The notes under the pieces are model-generated. The model was given only the letters and a program-made list of their open reading frames with translations. It had not been told where the DNA came from and made no database searches. A program made the position numbers and the translations under genes. 64,000 nt of DNA from Brevundimonas sp. SL130. GTDB taxonomy: Bacteria; Pseudomonadota; Alphaproteobacteria; Caulobacterales; Caulobacteraceae. The stretch covers positions 1,550,001 through 1,614,000 of the forward strand of contig NZ_CP113064.1 in assembly GCF_026625805.1 (NCBI RefSeq). The letters are read 5' to 3'. The number at the start of each line of letters is the position of its first letter. Within the stretch, counting starts at the first letter, position 1. Positions 33,519-42,833 of this stretch are shown one piece after another.

Positions 33519-35405
33519 ATGGAGTTTGTCTTGTCGCCTGTTTCGCCTGCCGCCGCGCCGTCTTCCCCCCGTCGGGGACGGCGTCCCGATCCTATTGTTC
33601 TGCATCCCGATCTCTTGTGGCCATCGCCCGAGGACCCGGGTGATTTTCACGCCGCCCTCGATCTTCAGATGAAGCGGCATGGCGACACCACCTACCGGAT
33701 GCACAAGGCTCTGGCGGCGGCCGGGCTTTCGATTGACCAGCACGCCATCGCCGCATGGCGAACGGGGGCCAAGACGCCCCAAAGCTCGACCAGCCTCAAG
33801 GTGCTCGGCTTCATAGAGCATCGCTACAGGCTTGAGGCGGGCTATTTTACAGAGCGGATGGGGCGTTGGCGGGCGACGGGGGCTCTGTCGCCTAAAGGGA
33901 TTTCGCGGTCTGAGGCGCGGCGGCTGGCCTGGCATCTTCCGGACGACTTCAGGGACCGAGGGCGCCGCGAGCAGGCGGAAATCCTCGACTGGGTCCGCAC
34001 GCGCATTCTCGCTGGGGGCACGGCCTACAGGCGCTACCATTCTGAGGTTTCGCGCCAGCGCTTCGGTTTCCGGTTTGACGGCAATGGAGCGGCCTGTCTC
34101 CAGGCGCCGCCCAGGCTGCGCGCGGAGATGGCGGCTTTGGTCCGGTTCAAATCCGCGACCCTGACCGATATCGGCTTCGAACGCTCAGGCGTCTGGGGCG
34201 AGGCGACGGCGATGCAGAGGGGCGAACACCTGGCGCTTATGCTGGGCGCCATGGCCGCGCCGGCGGACAGCGCGGTGAAGGGGCTGGGCGTTCCCGCGAA
34301 AGACCTGACCCTGGGGCTCCTCGTCTTCCCGGCGGTCTGGGACTGGTATGTGCAGTGGAGGGAGCAGAGGCGTGGCTTCTTCACCGGATGGGAGGCGGAA
34401 ATGCTGCTCCTGGCGGCGGCGTTGACGCGGGAGCGGACCGGGTGGTTGCGGCAGTCCCCGGCGCTAGCCTGCGACATGCCCACGGTGCCGGGCCTGGTGA
34501 CCGAAGACATGATCGTTGAAGCCCAGGCCGACTGGGCGGGCGCCTGCGATGTCGTGCATCGTCATACGCTGGCGCGGGCCCGGGAGGTACAACGTGTCGC
34601 CCGGATTCACCGGGACCCTTTCGAGCCGATCCTGCCGATTCTCGAGTCGCCGAGCCCGGTCCGGGAGTATCGCCGTATCGCCGAGGATGTGCTCGCGCGT
34701 ATGCCAGATCGGAGACGTCATCCGCGCGCGGCTGCGGAGTTCGTGCGGGCCTTCCTAATGCTGCGCTTCGGTCTGCATCTGGGGCTTCGCCAGAAGAATC
34801 TTCGTCAGCTGCTGCTGTGCCGTCGAAACGAAACACCCCGCACGGAGCGCGAGCTTGAAGCCCTGAAGCGAGGGGAACTGCGTTGGTCGATGCGGGATGA
34901 GGGGTGGGAGGTCTTCATTCCCTGCGCCGCCTTCAAGAACGCGAACTCCGCCTATTTCTCGAAGCGCCCCTTTCGGCTGCTGCTCCCTGATCTGGGCGCG
35001 CTTTATCGATGGCTCGACACCTATATTGAAGTCGATCGCGGTCGATTGCTGGCCGGCGCCAGGGACCCCGGGGTCTTCTTCGTCAAGACGGTCAAGCGGA
35101 CCAGTCGGAGTGCGGAGTTCACGCAGAGCGGTTTCTACGAGGCCTGGCGGCTGACCATCCAACGGCACGGGATCTACAATCCTTGGACGGGCAGGGGAGC
35201 GATCAAGGGGCTTCTGTCGCACGGACCGCACAGCGTCCGGGACGTACTGGCGACCCATGTCCTCAAACAGACCGGCTCCTATGAGCAGGCCAGCTATGCC
35301 ATCCAGGACACGCCCCAGACGGTGGCGGCCCACTACGGACGGTTTCTGCCGCAGGATAAGGCGGCGCTGGCGGCGAAGGTGCTGAACGAGGTGTGGGCGG
35401 CCTAG
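33519..35405 (+). CDS. large tyrosine recombinase
   Basis: 628 residues. The C-terminal catalytic domain shows the first Arg box (LRFGLHLGLRQKNLRQLLL), a Lys-bearing turn (PCAAFKNANSAYFSK), HSVRD (His 571, Arg 574) and the nucleophile in AAHYGRF (Tyr 606). The N-terminal 380 residues include an HTH-like stretch (HGDTTYRMHKALAAAGLSIDQHAIAAWRTGAKTP) and core-binding helices. It is larger than phage integrases and may move an element in this region. No tRNA lies beside it, so it need not belong to the tRNA-Lys fragment at 57852. Confidence 0.8.
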   Translation: MEFVLSPVSPAAAPSSPRRGRRPDPIVLHPDLLWPSPEDPGDFHAALDLQMKRHGDTTYRMHKALAAAGLSIDQHAIAAWRTGAKTPQSSTSLKVLGFIEHRYRLEAGYFTERMGRWRATGALSPKGISRSEARRLAWHLPDDFRDRGRREQAEILDWVRTRILAGGTAYRRYHSEVSRQRFGFRFDGNGAACLQAPPRLRAEMAALVRFKSATLTDIGFERSGVWGEATAMQRGEHLALMLGAMAAPADSAVKGLGVPAKDLTLGLLVFPAVWDWYVQWREQRRGFFTGWEAEMLLLAAALTRERTGWLRQSPALACDMPTVPGLVTEDMIVEAQADWAGACDVVHRHTLARAREVQRVARIHRDPFEPILPILESPSPVREYRRIAEDVLARMPDRRRHPRAAAEFVRAFLMLRFGLHLGLRQKNLRQLLLCRRNETPRTERELEALKRGELRWSMRDEGWEVFIPCAAFKNANSAYFSKRPFRLLLPDLGALYRWLDTYIEVDRGRLLAGARDPGVFFVKTVKRTSRSAEFTQSGFYEAWRLTIQRHGIYNPWTGRGAIKGLLSHGPHSVRDVLATHVLKQTGSYEQASYAIQDTPQTVAAHYGRFLPQDKAALAAKVLNEVWAA

Positions 35406-35500
35406 AGCCGTCGTCGGACGAAGGCGAAGCTGATCTACTGATGGTTGCCAAGCGTTATGGTTTCATGGCAAGGCCTTGCTCGAATATCGGGGGCATTTGA

Positions 35501-36439
35501 ATGCTGAACTTTCGAAGAGTTTCTGCCGCTTGCGCGGCAGCGGCTCTAGTCGCTGTTTTGTCTGCTGCGCCAGCGGTGCAGGCAAACTCTTCAACCAGTG
35601 CGGCTACGTCGGAGCAGCGGCCAGGGCTGAAGCGCCGAGTTGCAGTGGGACGGTTTTCAAACAGCACGTCCTATGGTCGCTTACTTTTAAGCCCCGGCCA
35701 GCCCGATCCTATCGCAAGCCAGGCCGGCGATATGCTCGTGAACGCGCTGGTGGGCTCGGGACATTTCTACGTCTTCGAGCGCAGCGATCTTGAAGCGCTG
35801 AACTCTGAGCGCGTTATCTCGTCTGCGGAAGCGGCGCGCCTCGTTGGCGTGGACACCTTACTGATGGGGTCCGTGACCCAACTCGGACGACGCAATGAAG
35901 GCAAGCAGGGCTTTCTGAACTCGCAGCGTCGCCAGGCCGTGAACGCGACCGTGGAGATACGTCTCGTCGATGTGCGTACGGGTCAGGTGTTCTTCACGGC
36001 GTCTGGCGCAGGCGAGGCCACGACCGAGACGGGCGAGGTTGCCGGGTTCGGCACGCGGGCAGGTTATGACTCGACGCTGAACGATCAGGCTATCGCGGCA
36101 GCGATTGCGGACACCATGACCAATGTCATCAATCAGCTTCAACAACGCGCCTGGTTCACCGATATTCTGCGCGTTTCGGGCGAGACCGTCTTCATAAGCG
36201 GCGGATCGAGCCAGGGCTTGCGGGTAGGAGATCGCTTTTCCGTCGAAACGCCTGGCGAGGTGGTGACGAGCAGCCAGAGCGGCCTGCCGATCACGCTCCC
36301 CGGCTCGAAAGTTGCGGAGATAGAGTTGACCGGCTTTTTCGGGGCCACGCCGGATAGCGAGGGCGCGACGGCCCGCATCGTCCAAGGCGCATTGCCGGCC
36401 GCGGTCGCGGGCTTGAAGGTTGTGGAGATCCGCCAATGA
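35501..36439 (+). CDS. CsgG/HfaB-family protein
   Basis: 312 residues with a cleavable signal peptide (AALVAVLSAAPAVQA). The CsgG fold is visible in KRRVAVGRFSNSTSYG, AGDMLVNALVGSGHFYVFERSDLEALNSER and LVGVDTLLMGSVTQLGR. CsgG forms the curli pore and HfaB helps the Caulobacter holdfast anchor. Unlike CsgG it has no lipobox Cys. It heads an operon with three lipoprotein genes. Confidence 0.88.
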   Translation: MLNFRRVSAACAAAALVAVLSAAPAVQANSSTSAATSEQRPGLKRRVAVGRFSNSTSYGRLLLSPGQPDPIASQAGDMLVNALVGSGHFYVFERSDLEALNSERVISSAEAARLVGVDTLLMGSVTQLGRRNEGKQGFLNSQRRQAVNATVEIRLVDVRTGQVFFTASGAGEATTETGEVAGFGTRAGYDSTLNDQAIAAAIADTMTNVINQLQQRAWFTDILRVSGETVFISGGSSQGLRVGDRFSVETPGEVVTSSQSGLPITLPGSKVAEIELTGFFGATPDSEGATARIVQGALPAAVAGLKVVEIRQ

Positions 36440-36741
36440 GACGTCTTTTAATAGCGGTCGCCCTATCCGGCGCCGCGCTTAGCAGCGGATGCGTGCAGAA
36501 TTATGCCGCGCGCGACGTTTCACAGGGCTTGGCTGAGGGGATGCTCGTCGTCGTGAACGCGCCGGCCGAGGCTCGAATCGTAATCGACGGCCGCGATCTT
36601 GGCGCGGTCGGCCAGCAAGGCGCGGGCGTTCCCATTTCGCCTGGCCGTCACGACATACTGATCACGGCGGCTGGACAGCCGCTTCATAGCCAGGCCGTTT
36701 TTGCGTCGGCCGGCGCCCGGATCGAGGTCCGCATTCCATGA
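36436..36741 (+). CDS. small lipoprotein in the CsgG operon
   Basis: 101 residues with a lipoprotein signal (LSGAALSSGCVQN, Cys 19). The mature part resembles a PEGA-like beta domain (EARIVIDGRDLGAVGQQGAGVPISPGRHDILITAAGQ). It overlaps the CsgG stop by ATGA and the DUF4810 start likewise. Probably an envelope partner of the CsgG-like protein; function unknown. Confidence 0.78.
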   Translation: MRRLLIAVALSGAALSSGCVQNYAARDVSQGLAEGMLVVVNAPAEARIVIDGRDLGAVGQQGAGVPISPGRHDILITAAGQPLHSQAVFASAGARIEVRIP

Positions 36742-37112
36742 CCTATAAATTGATCAGCAGAGCCGTCGCCGTGGCGGCTCTTTGCGTCGCTTTGACTGCC
36801 TGCGCCCCGACAAGCCGGTTCGAGTGGGGCGGGTACGAGCAAGGCCTTTACGCCTACAGCCAGAACCCGGAAAACCGAGGCGTCTACAAGACCTCCCTCG
36901 AGCAGGCGATCGAGCGCGGCAAGGCGCGCGATGCTGTCGCGCCGGGCTTGTACGCCGAACTGGGTTATCTTTATCTCGAAGAGGGGGACGCCGCATCCGC
37001 GATCCTGAATTTCCAGCAGGAGCGGGCGCTCTTCCCGGAGTCGGCCGCTTTCATGGATAGCGTAATCCAGAAGCTTGGCGGCGCGACAACAGTGTCCGGA
37101 GGACAAAACTGA
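36738..37112 (+). CDS. DUF4810 lipoprotein
   Basis: 124 residues: lipoprotein signal (VALTACAPT) and the DUF4810 pattern FEWGGYEQGLYAYSQNPENRGVYKTSLEQAIERGKARDAVAPGLYAELGYLYLEEGDAASAILNFQQERALFPES, a TPR-like helical repeat. In many proteobacteria CsgG, DUF4810 and DUF799 genes travel together, as here. Likely part of an outer-membrane assembly. Confidence 0.88.
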   Translation: MTYKLISRAVAVAALCVALTACAPTSRFEWGGYEQGLYAYSQNPENRGVYKTSLEQAIERGKARDAVAPGLYAELGYLYLEEGDAASAILNFQQERALFPESAAFMDSVIQKLGGATTVSGGQN

Positions 37113-37792
37113 TGCGCTTCTCTCTAGTACCCGCGCTCGCCGTGTCGGTCTTAGCCGCAGCGGCCACCTCGGCCTGTGTCACCGCTCCGACGCCGAAAAG
37201 TTATGCCGCTCTCCGCGCCGAGGCGCCCAGGAGCGTCCTTGTTGTTCCCGCGCTGAATTCGACCGTCAACGTGGATGCGGCGGACTATTTCGTGTCGACG
37301 ATTTCGCGGCCCGTGGCGGAGCGCGGATACTATGTCTTTCCCGCTCATATGGTGAAGCGCGTTCTGGAAGATGAAGGCCTGTCTGACGCCGGGCTGGTTC
37401 ATCAGGCGGATGCTTCTCGCTTCCAGCCCTTGTTCGGCTGCGACACTGTGATGTTCGTCGAGATCAAGAAGTGGGAGTCCCAATACGTCATCATTTCGAC
37501 CTCCACTAATGTGGAGTTCGAATACACGCTGAAGAGTTGCCGGACCGGACAGACCTTATGGTCGAACACGCAAGCGATGTCCTACAGCCCGCAAGGCGGC
37601 TCGTCGGGCAACCCGCTGGCGGACCTCCTGGCCCAGGCCATTGTGGCGGCGATCGAGAAAGCCAAACCCAACTACATCCCTTTGACCCAGCAGGCGAACC
37701 TGCTCGCCACCCATGTGTATGGCCAAGGATTGCCATCGGGACCCTATCAGGCGGCTTCCTACGCAAAGGATCAAAAGCAGTTTCCTGATTGA
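37112..37792 (+). CDS. DUF799 (GNA1162-family) lipoprotein
   Basis: 226 residues with lipobox (ATSACVTA). The DUF799 core is clear: RSVLVVPALNSTVNVDAADYFVSTISRPVAERGYYVFPAHMVKRVLEDEGLSDA and FGCDTVMFVEIKKWESQYVIISTSTNVEFEY. This is the third standard member of the CsgG/DUF4810/DUF799 set. The stop of DUF4810 and this start share one base. A fragment similar to its C-terminus lies inverted just downstream. Confidence 0.9.
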   Translation: MRFSLVPALAVSVLAAAATSACVTAPTPKSYAALRAEAPRSVLVVPALNSTVNVDAADYFVSTISRPVAERGYYVFPAHMVKRVLEDEGLSDAGLVHQADASRFQPLFGCDTVMFVEIKKWESQYVIISTSTNVEFEYTLKSCRTGQTLWSNTQAMSYSPQGGSSGNPLADLLAQAIVAAIEKAKPNYIPLTQQANLLATHVYGQGLPSGPYQAASYAKDQKQFPD

Positions 37793-37794
37793 TC

Positions 37795-37857
37795 GATGGG
37801 CCCGGTGAAAGCTGGGCCTATTGCATTCGTCGCAAGGAGGTTCGCCTGTTGACTCAA
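37795..37857 (-). pseudogene. inverted fragment resembling the DUF799 C-terminus
   Basis: The minus strand reads LSQQANLLATNAIGPAFTGP, which aligns with LTQQANLLATHVYGQGLPSGP near the end of the DUF799 protein on the opposite strand. Only about 20 residues are alike. It may be the end of a lost inverted paralog. Confidence 0.4.
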
Positions 37858-37915
37858 AGCGGCGGTTGGCAACGTCCGCTGGTGGGGCGCAGCGGTACGG
37901 CAGAGGCGCAAGGTC

Positions 37916-38689
37916 TCACGCCTGGGCAGTTTGCGACGTCTCACACGCCGCAAGAAGCCGACGCGCGTACAGATCTCCCGCTTCCTTCACCCAAGTTGAC
38001 CGAACAACCAGAAGCCAACCGGTCAGGGCGATCAAGCTCAGCCCAAGCGCACCCGCCTGAACCGGCTGCAATGTCGAGGCAGTCGTCCAGACTGCACCCC
38101 AAACAAAGCCACCGGCATGCGGATAGCGTGTCCAAAGGACCAAGCCGACGGCTGCGATCGCTGCGATGCAGACCAGGATACCGGCTGGCTTCAGGCCGAT
38201 GAGATTGCGCCGGAAGCCGTAGGACATGTTCTCGTTCAAGATCAGGAAGTGCGCCGGCCCGCGGCACTGCTCCATGAGCCAATATATCGCGGACTGATAA
38301 CGGGCGTCCGCTGCAGCGGGGGCGGCGGTTTCCTCAGCCGCGGTCGGAAGTGCGCTGCCGAGCTTGGTTGCCAGATGCTGATGATAGCGAGCCTTCACCT
38401 CGGCGGGGAGGGCGTCGTCGTTGTGGCGCAGGATCCGCGTGGTCGGCATCACCTTCCATTCTTTGAGAAGGTGCCGTTGTGCGCGCTGCCCCTGCGAACG
38501 GCTCAACTCGGCGAAAAGAAACAGCAGGCCGCAGGTGTTGATGACGGTCAGAACCGCCGCGCCGACGTTGCTGGTGAGCAGCGCGGGATACCAGGCCAGC
38601 AGCGTCGCCACCGCCGGCAGCATGGTCAGTAGCGCCGGAGAAACCCGCGCCTTGAGGTCGTAGCTGTCGAAGTTCTTCAAGAAGTCCAT
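37916..38689 (-). CDS. four-helix membrane protein in the E2-E1-JAB operon
   Basis: About 257 residues: helices near residues 19-40 (PALLTMLPAVATLLAWYPALL) and 42-62 (VGAAVLTVINTCGLLFLFAEL), a cytoplasmic domain of about 100 residues (LLKEWKVMPTTRILRHND, LPAEVKARYHQHLATKLG), then helices near 167-187 (AGILVCIAAIAAVGLVLW) and 212-232 (LGLSLIALTGWLLVV). The ATG at 38689 follows GGAGG and overlaps the stop of the E2-E1-JAB gene. I recognise no family, though the arrangement recalls membrane effectors of nucleotide- or ubiquitin-linked defence systems. Role is inferred from context. Confidence 0.72.
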   Translation of the reverse strand: MDFLKNFDSYDLKARVSPALLTMLPAVATLLAWYPALLTSNVGAAVLTVINTCGLLFLFAELSRSQGQRAQRHLLKEWKVMPTTRILRHNDDALPAEVKARYHQHLATKLGSALPTAAEETAAPAAADARYQSAIYWLMEQCRGPAHFLILNENMSYGFRRNLIGLKPAGILVCIAAIAAVGLVLWTRYPHAGGFVWGAVWTTASTLQPVQAGALGLSLIALTGWLLVVRSTWVKEAGDLYARRLLAACETSQTAQA

Positions 38690-40968
38690 CACTGCCCTCC
38701 AAGCCGCTCTAGGGGAATTCGTTGGTCCTCGACAATCAAACTGACCTCGTTTTCCCCAGCGATCAGCATGATCGGAGGGTAGCCTTCGACCGCCATTTGA
38801 GCTGCCATGTAGCCGTAAAGCTCTACATCATCGCCGCTGGGCAGGACTCCGTAGCCAGTCGGATGCGAATGCCATTCGCCCGCGTAGCTCAGCATCTGCT
38901 GCGTCTTCGACTCTGCTTCGGCCACCGCATCGGGAAGGCCGTAGCTCCCCCGAATGAACGAGCCCTGGTCCTCTTTGCTGTCGGCCGGCGTCGCAAGTGC
39001 GTCCACAAGGTAGATCAGCTTGCGCGACGTATCGAAGTCTCCGAGCAACACCCCGCCTGTCTCGACAGGCAGCCGCTCGTTGCGGCGCTCCCAGATCGCT
39101 TCCAGTAGGCCAGGGCGTACAAGGATCGTCCAGCCGCCCGCTTCAAATCGCTTCATCGCTCGCACGTCGACCTCAACCGCGCGAACTTCCAGCGTGGTGG
39201 GATCGGTGCGCCAGACCATTGCGACGGGCTCATCCTGGGCCAGAGCAGCACGCAGCGCCTTGGCTGCGATGCCCGCGTTGATTGCCACATGCGCCTGCTC
39301 GATCTGGCCGCTCAGGTCGCGGCAGCTCTGGCCGTAGCGGACATGCCCAGTGGCATTGAGATGACCCGCCAGCGCTGGGTCGTTCACCACGGCCGCGTAA
39401 TAGGCCATCTCCAGCTCATCCAGCCGGACGCTGCGCCCGACGTCCTCGACCAGGACGGCCAAGTCATGGCCGCTCGGGCTCAGGAAGGCGGCCGCGCGCC
39501 GGGCTGTCGCCGGGCAGTCGATCGCCAAACTCCGCGATACCGCCACCGACGCCGCGAGGTCGAGGATCACATCGGCTTTTCCTACAGCCGCTTGATAGAT
39601 TTCTGCGTCGTCACCGGCTGGTTGCAGGACGTTCAGATCGAACGCCGCCGTCTCGGCCCGCGCGTTCAGGAATTCGTTGGTCTGCGATGCAACGATCTTG
39701 GACTTGGAAATGCCCACCCCTTGATCGCTGTAGCAACCGTGCCGGGCGAGGTTGTGCGGAAGCAGAAGATCCTGGTCGGCGACGCCGGTGACGGTCTCGC
39801 CCATTCGCACTAGGTTGCCTACCACTTGCGACCCCAATGCACCGGCGCCGACCACCAGGATTCCGAGCCCGGTCGGACCTTCGTATCCATTGAACCGCGC
39901 CGCCGCCTCGCGGGTGATGTCGGTCAAGGTACTCCAGAGCATGACGGGCACGTTGGAGCCGTCAAAGGTCGGGTTAAGGGGGCCCAGCGTAGCACCCTCG
40001 ATCATGCGGCCCTGGTCGTCGGTGATCGCGGACCAGATGTCGAGCGATACGCCGAGCTCGCGCACGGTCACGGCAAGCATGAACAGGCGGGTATCGGTGC
40101 GCTCGGCCTTCTCGCCCGCCGCGCGGGCGGTGGGGATGCTGACGATGATGACGGGGCGTGTCGCGCGAAGGGAAGGATCAGTCAGCCAGCCGCGCAGGGC
40201 TTCTCCGAGCTTCGCCTTGAAGTCGAAGCCTTCGACGCTGAACAGGGTGATCAGGTCGGCAGCTGTCCGGGCCGAGTGCCTGATGAACCCGTGCGTCTGG
40301 GTCGGCAACACGAAATGCACGGCCGTGAAACCGGGATGGTTCTTCAACCCTTCTGGCTTGCTGCCGAAGAAGCGCACCACGGGAGTGCCTTCGATGCCGT
40401 AGCCGTACAGGCGTGCTGGTATGGTCGCGCAGAGCTCGACATAGTTCGGCGGCAGAATGGCCTGATGTGCCGAACCAACGACGAAGGGCTCCAAGGGCTG
40501 GTCTGCCGTATGCAGTTCGCCCTTCGCCGTCGCGTTGAACCAGTGCCGGGCCGTGCGAACCAGAAGGTTCGGGGACCAGCGCCGCTTCGCCTCATCCCAG
40601 GGCTCCTCGCTCAGGCAGAGGACGGAGGGCTCGTCCGGCGCAGTGAGGAAGGTGTGGGGCAGGTTGCGCGGGAAGTCGTCACGGATCACTAGTGCCGTCG
40701 GCCATTCGGTATCCTCAGCGGTGAACCCAAGCGCGACGCGCTCCCGACGTGCGATATCAACGACCGGCTTTTGGCCAACGTCGAGTTCGAACTCGACCAC
40801 GACCCATGAACGGCCATTGCCTTGGCGGACTTCGATCAGACTCGCGCCAACGTCGTCGCGGGCGGCGAGAAAGGCGGCGAATTCGCGCGCCTTTCCCGCC
40901 GTAGCCGCATCGCGTTCAACGACCGGCCCGCACCATTTCTCAAGCAGCTCTGCTGACGGATCGGTCAA
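38689..40968 (-). CDS. E2-E1-JAB ubiquitin-like conjugation fusion
   Basis: 759 residues joining three enzymes of ubiquitin-like modification. Residues 1-150 are an E2 fold with probable active Cys 118 (PSVLCLSEEPWDE). Residues 365-580 are a ThiF/E1 adenylation domain (GILVVGAGALGSQVVGNLVRMG), with Cys 549 (YGQSCRDLS) a candidate E1 thioester site. Residues 615-759 are a JAB/MPN isopeptidase with Glu 636 and EWHSHPTGYGVLPSGDD (His 700, His 702, Ser 711, Asp 714). CBASS type II splits similar activities into Cap2 and Cap3; here they are fused and no CD-NTase is nearby. The gene starts 9 bases after the MBL gene. No ubiquitin-like protein is evident. Confidence 0.88.
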   Translation of the reverse strand: MTDPSAELLEKWCGPVVERDAATAGKAREFAAFLAARDDVGASLIEVRQGNGRSWVVVEFELDVGQKPVVDIARRERVALGFTAEDTEWPTALVIRDDFPRNLPHTFLTAPDEPSVLCLSEEPWDEAKRRWSPNLLVRTARHWFNATAKGELHTADQPLEPFVVGSAHQAILPPNYVELCATIPARLYGYGIEGTPVVRFFGSKPEGLKNHPGFTAVHFVLPTQTHGFIRHSARTAADLITLFSVEGFDFKAKLGEALRGWLTDPSLRATRPVIIVSIPTARAAGEKAERTDTRLFMLAVTVRELGVSLDIWSAITDDQGRMIEGATLGPLNPTFDGSNVPVMLWSTLTDITREAAARFNGYEGPTGLGILVVGAGALGSQVVGNLVRMGETVTGVADQDLLLPHNLARHGCYSDQGVGISKSKIVASQTNEFLNARAETAAFDLNVLQPAGDDAEIYQAAVGKADVILDLAASVAVSRSLAIDCPATARRAAAFLSPSGHDLAVLVEDVGRSVRLDELEMAYYAAVVNDPALAGHLNATGHVRYGQSCRDLSGQIEQAHVAINAGIAAKALRAALAQDEPVAMVWRTDPTTLEVRAVEVDVRAMKRFEAGGWTILVRPGLLEAIWERRNERLPVETGGVLLGDFDTSRKLIYLVDALATPADSKEDQGSFIRGSYGLPDAVAEAESKTQQMLSYAGEWHSHPTGYGVLPSGDDVELYGYMAAQMAVEGYPPIMLIAGENEVSLIVEDQRIPLERLGGQ

Positions 40969-40977
40969 CGGTCTGCC

Positions 40978-42123
40978 TCAGACCAGGCGGAGGATCGGGC
41001 CGCGACCAGCGCGCGGTGCGGCCGCTCCGGTCAGCACCGCAGCGCCGCTGGCGACCGCCGTGACGATCCGGGCTTTGGTGTGGTCGATCTCAATGAGCAG
41101 CGGCTTTGGCGCGCTCACCTTCGGGTGTTCCATCGTCACCTTGAAGTCGCCGCGCAGGCCGTTGAAGCCGGTGACGCGCCGGTAGTAGTTGGCAGCCTGC
41201 CGGTGCGGCGGCTGAATGTCGCTGCCGGTCTGCGGGATCGGCTTGCTGGTCGAGACGATGATGCCGCCACGCTGCCCGTGCGTTTCGTACAGCTCCTTGA
41301 CCTGATCCACGGGCACGGTTTCCTCCGCGCCCTTGTCGGGCCCAAGCGAGAGGTACGAACAGTGGTGGGGCAGCTCGAACACGTCCCACTCCAGGCGTTC
41401 AGGCCGGTTGTGGTACTTCGTGATGTCCACGATGGCGCTGAGCACTTCGTAGTCCGCGTCCGCGCCGAGCATCAACCGGGTCTTGACCCCGAAAACCTCG
41501 AACGTGACCTGGACGAAGATTCCATCCGTGTTGCGGTCCATCAGCTCACCGTTGTCGAGGCGGCTGGCAAACGGCGAGTGGGCGAAGAACTCCGCACCGT
41601 GGCTGCCGAGCGTGAAGGTCGGCACCAGCGTACCAGCGTCGACGAACAGGTGTTGCAGCGCGTCGAAGTCCAGGTTCTCGGACTCGATCCACTTGCGCAG
41701 GACATCGGGCCGCGAGAACACGCGGATACCCTTGCCTTGCCGCAGGCGATGCCGGGCCTCCTGCCGCCAGACGCGGGACTCATCGACGAGCCCGTCCTCC
41801 AGGATGACGCACGCCGGGACCCACAGTTCCTTGATCTTGAACCGGTCGTCGCCTTGGTAGCAGGCCGCGTGCTCGAGCCAGAAAATCTCGCTGGACCGGC
41901 AGATGTGGTCCTTATCCAGGTGCGTGATGCAGAAGACATCGACGTCCTTACGCTTCGCCGCGTTCAGGTCGTCACGGATCGCCTTTTCCAAGTCGATCCG
42001 CAGGTCATTCGGATCGCTCGCGTCCTTTTGGTGCGCGTAGTCGAAGATGATTTTTTGGCCGCCGTCGAGGTCGATCAGGCAGCAGTCCGCGTTGTTCAAC
42101 GGATAGAAGGTAAGCTTGGGCAT
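40978..42123 (-). CDS. metallo-beta-lactamase-fold protein (ComEC-like) in the E2-E1-JAB operon
   Basis: 381 residues. The metal motif is ITHLDKDHICRS (His 68, Asp 70, Asp 72, His 73), followed by LMLGADADYEVLSAI and LPHHCSYLSLG, the layout of ComEC-type MBL domains that act on nucleic acids or small phosphoesters. It is cytoplasmic, with no signal or membrane segment except an Ala/Gly-rich C-terminal stretch (TAVASGAAVLTGAAAP). The ATG at 42123 has GGAG at good spacing; a TTG lies just before it. First gene of the three-gene operon, so it may be the nuclease or effector arm. Confidence 0.82.
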   Translation of the reverse strand: MPKLTFYPLNNADCCLIDLDGGQKIIFDYAHQKDASDPNDLRIDLEKAIRDDLNAAKRKDVDVFCITHLDKDHICRSSEIFWLEHAACYQGDDRFKIKELWVPACVILEDGLVDESRVWRQEARHRLRQGKGIRVFSRPDVLRKWIESENLDFDALQHLFVDAGTLVPTFTLGSHGAEFFAHSPFASRLDNGELMDRNTDGIFVQVTFEVFGVKTRLMLGADADYEVLSAIVDITKYHNRPERLEWDVFELPHHCSYLSLGPDKGAEETVPVDQVKELYETHGQRGGIIVSTSKPIPQTGSDIQPPHRQAANYYRRVTGFNGLRGDFKVTMEHPKVSAPKPLLIEIDHTKARIVTAVASGAAVLTGAAAPRAGRGPILRLV

Positions 42124-42833
42124 CAAGGGCTCCAGAGGGTGAGAACCCGCGCCTGCCCGTGACGAAGAATATCAGTTGGGCCCGTTGTCTGCTAACGGTC
42201 CCCCCGATAAAGGTCGGTCACCGGCCCTTGCGAGTCGGGAAGGGGAGAGGGCGGCTTTCCGTTCCGGCAAGTTCGGGCCGCTCTCTTCCCGCCATACGCT
42301 ACGCCACACATACGCTCACAAACGGCCGAGCTGACCCATGTGGGGTTCGACCGGCGCTGAGACAAGCCGACCAGGTCGGCCCATCAGACATCGATGTTGG
42401 CGATCAGCTACCGCTCAAATCGGGCGGTCGTCGGCTCGCCTACGCACCGGGCATAGGCCGAGTCGGCTTAGCATTGAAGGGCTGTTTACCCAAACCAGCA
42501 TCATTCGGTGATTCGTTCTAGCCGTCTACATCTTGTGTGTCGAGAGGGTTCGTCCCCAAGACGAAGTGGTCGGGCCACCCTTTTCGCAAGGAGGGCTCTG
42601 CAGGTTCCTGTGGACTGGTCAGCGGTCGGAAGCCTGCCTCGGCGCGCGAGTCATGCCCCTTCCGCGCAGCTTCGCTCCCCGGGCTCGTTGCCGCGGAGCC
42701 CTCACGAAGGCGCTTGCCGCTAACGGCTATCTCGCCGCCGAGACGCCCCCGACTCATTCTTTGGGTCGACGACAGCTATGCGCCTTGCCCATAGGTCGCC
42801 TAGTTGGAGCCGATCCAAGGTCCGCTCTTGGCG
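42124..42833. other. no gene recognised
   Basis: About 700 bases upstream of the MBL operon up to the insertion sequence. No frame shows a protein family. The operon promoter must be here; I cannot point to clear -35/-10 boxes. The stretch continues beyond the insertion sequence to 44597 without evidence that a gene was split. Confidence 0.4.
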
